64,000 nt of DNA from Phosphoribacter sp037046615 (lineage in GTDB: Bacteria > Actinomycetota > Actinomycetes > Actinomycetales > Dermatophilaceae): the NCBI GenBank assembly GCA_037046615.1, contig JBAOHD010000018.1, positions 247,711 to 311,710 of the forward strand, given 5' to 3'. The translations under genes and the position numbers were made by a program. Within the stretch, counting starts at the first letter, position 1, and each line of letters begins with the position of its first letter. This document shows, one piece after another, positions 61,346-64,000 of this stretch. Below the pieces are notes generated by a model, which saw only the letters and a list, made by a program, of their open reading frames with translations, made no database searches and was not told the DNA's origin.

Positions 61346-62794
61346 ATGACGACGAGCCCTCGGCAGCTGCGCAACCACATCGGCGGCGAATACGTCGATG
61401 CCGAATCAGACGCGCGCCTGGACATCGTCAACCCCGCGACCGCACAGGTCGTCGCGTCGGCGCCTGTGTCTGGTCAGTCAGATGTCGACCGGGCGTATGC
61501 CGCCGCGGACGCCGCCTTCGCCGAGTGGGGCCGCACGACGCCGCGCCAGCGCCAGGAGGCGATGCTCAAGTTTGCCGACGCCATCGAGGCGCGCGCCGAC
61601 GAGTTCGTGACGACCGAAGGCGAAAACACCGGCAAGCCCAACGCCTTGACCGCGAGCGAAGAAGTGCCGCCCATGCTCGACCAGCTCCGGTTCTTCGCCG
61701 GTGCCGCCCGAGTGCTCGAAGGCCGTTCGGCCGGCGAGTACATGCCCGGTCACACCTCGTGGATCCGCCGTGAGCCGATCGGTGTCATCGGTCAGGTCAC
61801 CCCTTGGAATTACCCGATGATGATGGCGATCTGGAAGATCGCGCCGGCGCTCGCCGCGGGCAACACGATCGTCCTCAAGCCGAGCGACACGACGCCAGAG
61901 ACCACCCTCCTGCTGGCCGAGATCGCCGCGCCATTCTTCCCGCCGGGCACCTTCAACGTCGTCACGGGAGACCGTGACACCGGCCGCATGGTCGTGTCGC
62001 ACCGTCGCCCTGACATGGTCGCGATCACCGGCTCCGTCCGGGCCGGCTCCCAGGTCGCTCAGAGCGCGGCCGAGGGACTCAAGCGAGTCCATCTCGAGCT
62101 CGGCGGTAAGGCCCCGGTCATCGTCTTCGACGACGCCGACATCGAAGCCGCGGTCGAAGGCATCGCGATCGGCGGCTACTTCAACGCCGGTCAGGACTGC
62201 ACCGCGGCCACGCGCGTGCTCGCCGGCCCGGGCATCCACGACGACTTCGTGGCGGCTCTCGCGGAATACGCCAAGAACTCCGCCAAGGTCGGTATGCCGG
62301 ACGACGAGGACGCCCTTTTCGGCCCGGTCAACAACCCGGCCCAACTCGAGCGGGTCCAGGGCTTCATCGAGCGCCTGCCTGGCCACGCGAGCGTGTCAGC
62401 CGGTGGCTCGCGGGTGAGCGCTCTCGGTGACGGCTTCTTCCTCGAACCGACCGTCCTGTCGGGCCTGCGTCAGGACGACGAGGCCATCCAGAACGAGATC
62501 TTCGGGCCGGTCATCACGGTCCAGCGCTTCTCCGACGAGGACGAGGCACTGCGGTGGGCCAACGGGGTCGACTACGGCTTGGCCTCGAGCGTGTGGACCA
62601 AAGACTTCGGTCGGGCGATGCGGATGTCCCGCGCGCTCGACTTCGGGTGTGTGTGGATCAACACGCATATCCCGATCGTGGCGGAGATGCCGCACGGGGG
62701 ATTCAAGAACAGCGGGTACGGCAAGGATCTGTCGATGTACGGCCTCGAGGACTACACGCGGATCAAGCACGTCATGGCCAATATCGAGTCCTGA
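61346..62794 (+). CDS. Aldehyde dehydrogenase, gamma-aminobutyraldehyde type
   Basis: A 482-residue NAD-dependent aldehyde dehydrogenase. It has GQVTPWNYPMMMAIWKIAPALAAGNTIVLKPSD, the catalytic Glu251 in LELGGKAP and Cys285 in GQDCTAAT, and GFFLEPTVL and NEIFGPVITVQRF. The context with a putrescine-type aminotransferase and a polyamine-binding lipoprotein suggests it oxidises 4-aminobutanal to GABA. ATG 61346 has CTGGAGG upstream. Confidence 0.9.
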   Translation: MTTSPRQLRNHIGGEYVDAESDARLDIVNPATAQVVASAPVSGQSDVDRAYAAADAAFAEWGRTTPRQRQEAMLKFADAIEARADEFVTTEGENTGKPNALTASEEVPPMLDQLRFFAGAARVLEGRSAGEYMPGHTSWIRREPIGVIGQVTPWNYPMMMAIWKIAPALAAGNTIVLKPSDTTPETTLLLAEIAAPFFPPGTFNVVTGDRDTGRMVVSHRRPDMVAITGSVRAGSQVAQSAAEGLKRVHLELGGKAPVIVFDDADIEAAVEGIAIGGYFNAGQDCTAATRVLAGPGIHDDFVAALAEYAKNSAKVGMPDDEDALFGPVNNPAQLERVQGFIERLPGHASVSAGGSRVSALGDGFFLEPTVLSGLRQDDEAIQNEIFGPVITVQRFSDEDEALRWANGVDYGLASSVWTKDFGRAMRMSRALDFGCVWINTHIPIVAEMPHGGFKNSGYGKDLSMYGLEDYTRIKHVMANIES

Positions 62795-62825
62795 CGCTTT
62801 CACACGATCGGAAGGGGATTGGCCG

Positions 62826-64000
62826 ATGAGCCGATTCGACAAGCAGCCTGACCCGGCCGTCCGCCAGCTCGCCGAGCTGGCGCGCGCGTCGGTGTCACGG
62901 CGGCGATTCCTCGGCGGCGCAGGTGCGGGCCTCGCGGCGCTGGGGCTGGCGGCGTGCGCGCCGCCGGAGCCACCGGCCGGTGGTAAGCCCGACCTGAAGT
63001 TGCCCAAGGACATGAGCGCTACGGAGAAGACCCTCGCGTGGGCCAACTGGACGGCATACCTCGACGTCGACGAGGAGACCAACAAGCACGCGACGCTGGA
63101 GGCGTTCATTGCCGAAACCGGCATCGCGGCGACGTACTCCGAGGACATCGACGACAACGACTCCTACGTCAGCAAGATCCGGCCGCAGCTGCAGGCCACC
63201 CCGCCGCAGGACATCAAGCGGGACATCATCACGCTGACCGACTGGATGGCCAACCGGATGATCCGCGACCAACTGGTCCAGCCGTTGGAACTCATCCACA
63301 TCCCCAACGCGGGACGGCTCTTGGAGCCGCTCAAGGACGTGTCTTTCGACCCCGGTCGCCAGTACTCGCTCACGTGGCAGTCAGGCTTTGCGGGAATCGG
63401 TTACGACAAGAGCAAGGTCGGCCGAGAGCTCAAGAGCCTCTCGGACCTCTGGGCCGACGACCTCAAAGGCAAGATCACGGTGCTCTCGGAGCTGCGCGAC
63501 ACTGTCGGTCTCATCATGCTCAGTCAGGGCGTCGACATCTCGGGTGCCTTCACCAAGGACCAGGTCGCAGCCGGCATGGAAGAGGTCACGAAGCGGGTGT
63601 CCGGCGGCAACATCCGCCGCATCAAGGGCAACGCCTACATGGAAGACCTCAAGTCGGGCAACGCCATCGCCGGCATCGTCTGGAGCGGCGACATTTCGAT
63701 CCTGCGCGCCGAGACCGAAAACGACAACTGGGAGTTCGTCGTCCCCGACTCCGGGGGCACGCTCTGGAGTGACAACCTCATGGTGCCGATCACGTCGACT
63801 CACCGGCGCAACGCCTACAAGCTCATGGACTACTACTACCGGCCTGACGTTGCGGCCCAGGTCGCGGCCTACGTCAACTACATCTGCCCGGTGACCGGCG
63901 CCCAGGAGGAGATGAAGAAGATCGACCCCGAGTTGGCGGAGAGCCCGCTGATCTTCCCAACGGCGCAATGGATCGAAGAAAACAACGTCAAGGGCTTCCG
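62826..64000 (+). CDS. Spermidine/putrescine ABC transporter substrate-binding lipoprotein, cut by window edge
   Basis: An open frame from ATG 62826 runs to the window end (391 codons) without a stop. The N-terminus has a twin-arginine signal (SRRRFLGG, ~25-32) and a lipobox (LGLAAC, Cys at ~46), so it is probably exported folded via Tat and lipid-anchored. The mature part shows TLAWANWTAYLDVDEETNKH, LTDWMANRMIRDQLVQPLELI, YSLTWQSGFAGIGYDKS, WADDLKGKITVLSELRDTVGL and GNIRRIKGNAYMEDLKSGNAIAGIVWSGD, as in PotD/PotF. It lies 31 bases after the aldehyde dehydrogenase gene. The permease and ATPase genes are expected just beyond the edge. Confidence 0.9.
   Translation, partial: MSRFDKQPDPAVRQLAELARASVSRRRFLGGAGAGLAALGLAACAPPEPPAGGKPDLKLPKDMSATEKTLAWANWTAYLDVDEETNKHATLEAFIAETGIAATYSEDIDDNDSYVSKIRPQLQATPPQDIKRDIITLTDWMANRMIRDQLVQPLELIHIPNAGRLLEPLKDVSFDPGRQYSLTWQSGFAGIGYDKSKVGRELKSLSDLWADDLKGKITVLSELRDTVGLIMLSQGVDISGAFTKDQVAAGMEEVTKRVSGGNIRRIKGNAYMEDLKSGNAIAGIVWSGDISILRAETENDNWEFVVPDSGGTLWSDNLMVPITSTHRRNAYKLMDYYYRPDVAAQVAAYVNYICPVTGAQEEMKKIDPELAESPLIFPTAQWIEENNVKGF

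Noticed and set aside
1..64000. The iterated octamer as a Chi or KOPS-type oriented motif
   Set aside because: The two orientations are nearly equal (41 and 44) and mixed throughout, with no strand switch, so a polar motif is unlikely in this window.

Overview
The window is high-GC DNA from an actinobacterium, most likely in the Micrococcales (Intrasporangiaceae/Dermatophilaceae type). That placement is an inference from gene order and from actinobacterial families such as DUF2469, DUF3152, class II NrdJ beside NrdR, and a DUF3516 helicase. No tRNA, rRNA, IS element, prophage or CRISPR array was seen. Two genes are cut by the window edges: a type VII-type secreted protein at the left end and a polyamine-binding lipoprotein at the right end.

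Layout. 0-1.3 kb: a minus-strand pair of type VII (ESX) secretion substrates. 1.5-5.2 kb: nrdR-nrdJ behind paired NrdR-like boxes. 5.7-8.9 kb: an M13 metallopeptidase and ftsY. 8.8-12.7 kb: two minus-strand genes encoding three copies of an unrecognised multi-pass membrane unit marked by DP-x-P-Y/F motifs. 12.9-19.1 kb: amtB-glnB-glnD (nitrogen sensing), a small VOC protein and ffh. 19.1-23.5 kb: two alpha/beta hydrolases, an amidohydrolase, a 133-bp composite palindromic repeat and a GNAT-kinase fusion. 23.7-33.7 kb: a compact operon-like run rpsP-khpA-rimM-trmD-rplS-lepB-lepB-rnhB-DUF2469-yraN-comM-dprA-xerC, many genes overlapping by 1-4 bases. 33.8-35.4 kb: a secreted DUF3152 protein converging on an M23 peptidase. 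35.5-40.3 kb: an aminotransferase, two MFS exporters and a TetR regulator. 40.6-46.1 kb: rpsB-tsf-pyrH-frr-cdsA-rlmN. 46.2-48.7 kb: tdh-kbl (threonine to glycine). 48.7-56.7 kb: a LOG protein, prpE, a DUF3516 helicase and a DrrAB-like ABC exporter. 56.8-64 kb: an AEC transporter and a divergent putrescine/polyamine catabolism locus.

Two window-wide signals deserve attention. (1) The octamer GTATGCCG/CGGCATAC occurs about 85 times by eye, against roughly 2-3 expected at this base composition. It occurs in all reading frames, about equally on both strands and also between genes, sometimes as inverted pairs that form terminator-like hairpins. This resembles DNA-uptake-sequence or HIP1-type highly iterated motifs, which I do not know to be described for such an organism. 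(2) Ten conserved genes (nrdJ, amtB, rpsB, tsf, pyrH, frr, cdsA, tdh, kbl, prpE) carry together about 36 extra-base sites that shift frame. Nearly all can be placed exactly at a codon boundary or wobble position. Because rpsB, tsf, pyrH and frr are essential, I read these as an assembly/consensus artefact (for example two synonymous third-position alleles both written out), not as real pseudogenes. Coordinates for these genes span the whole intended gene.
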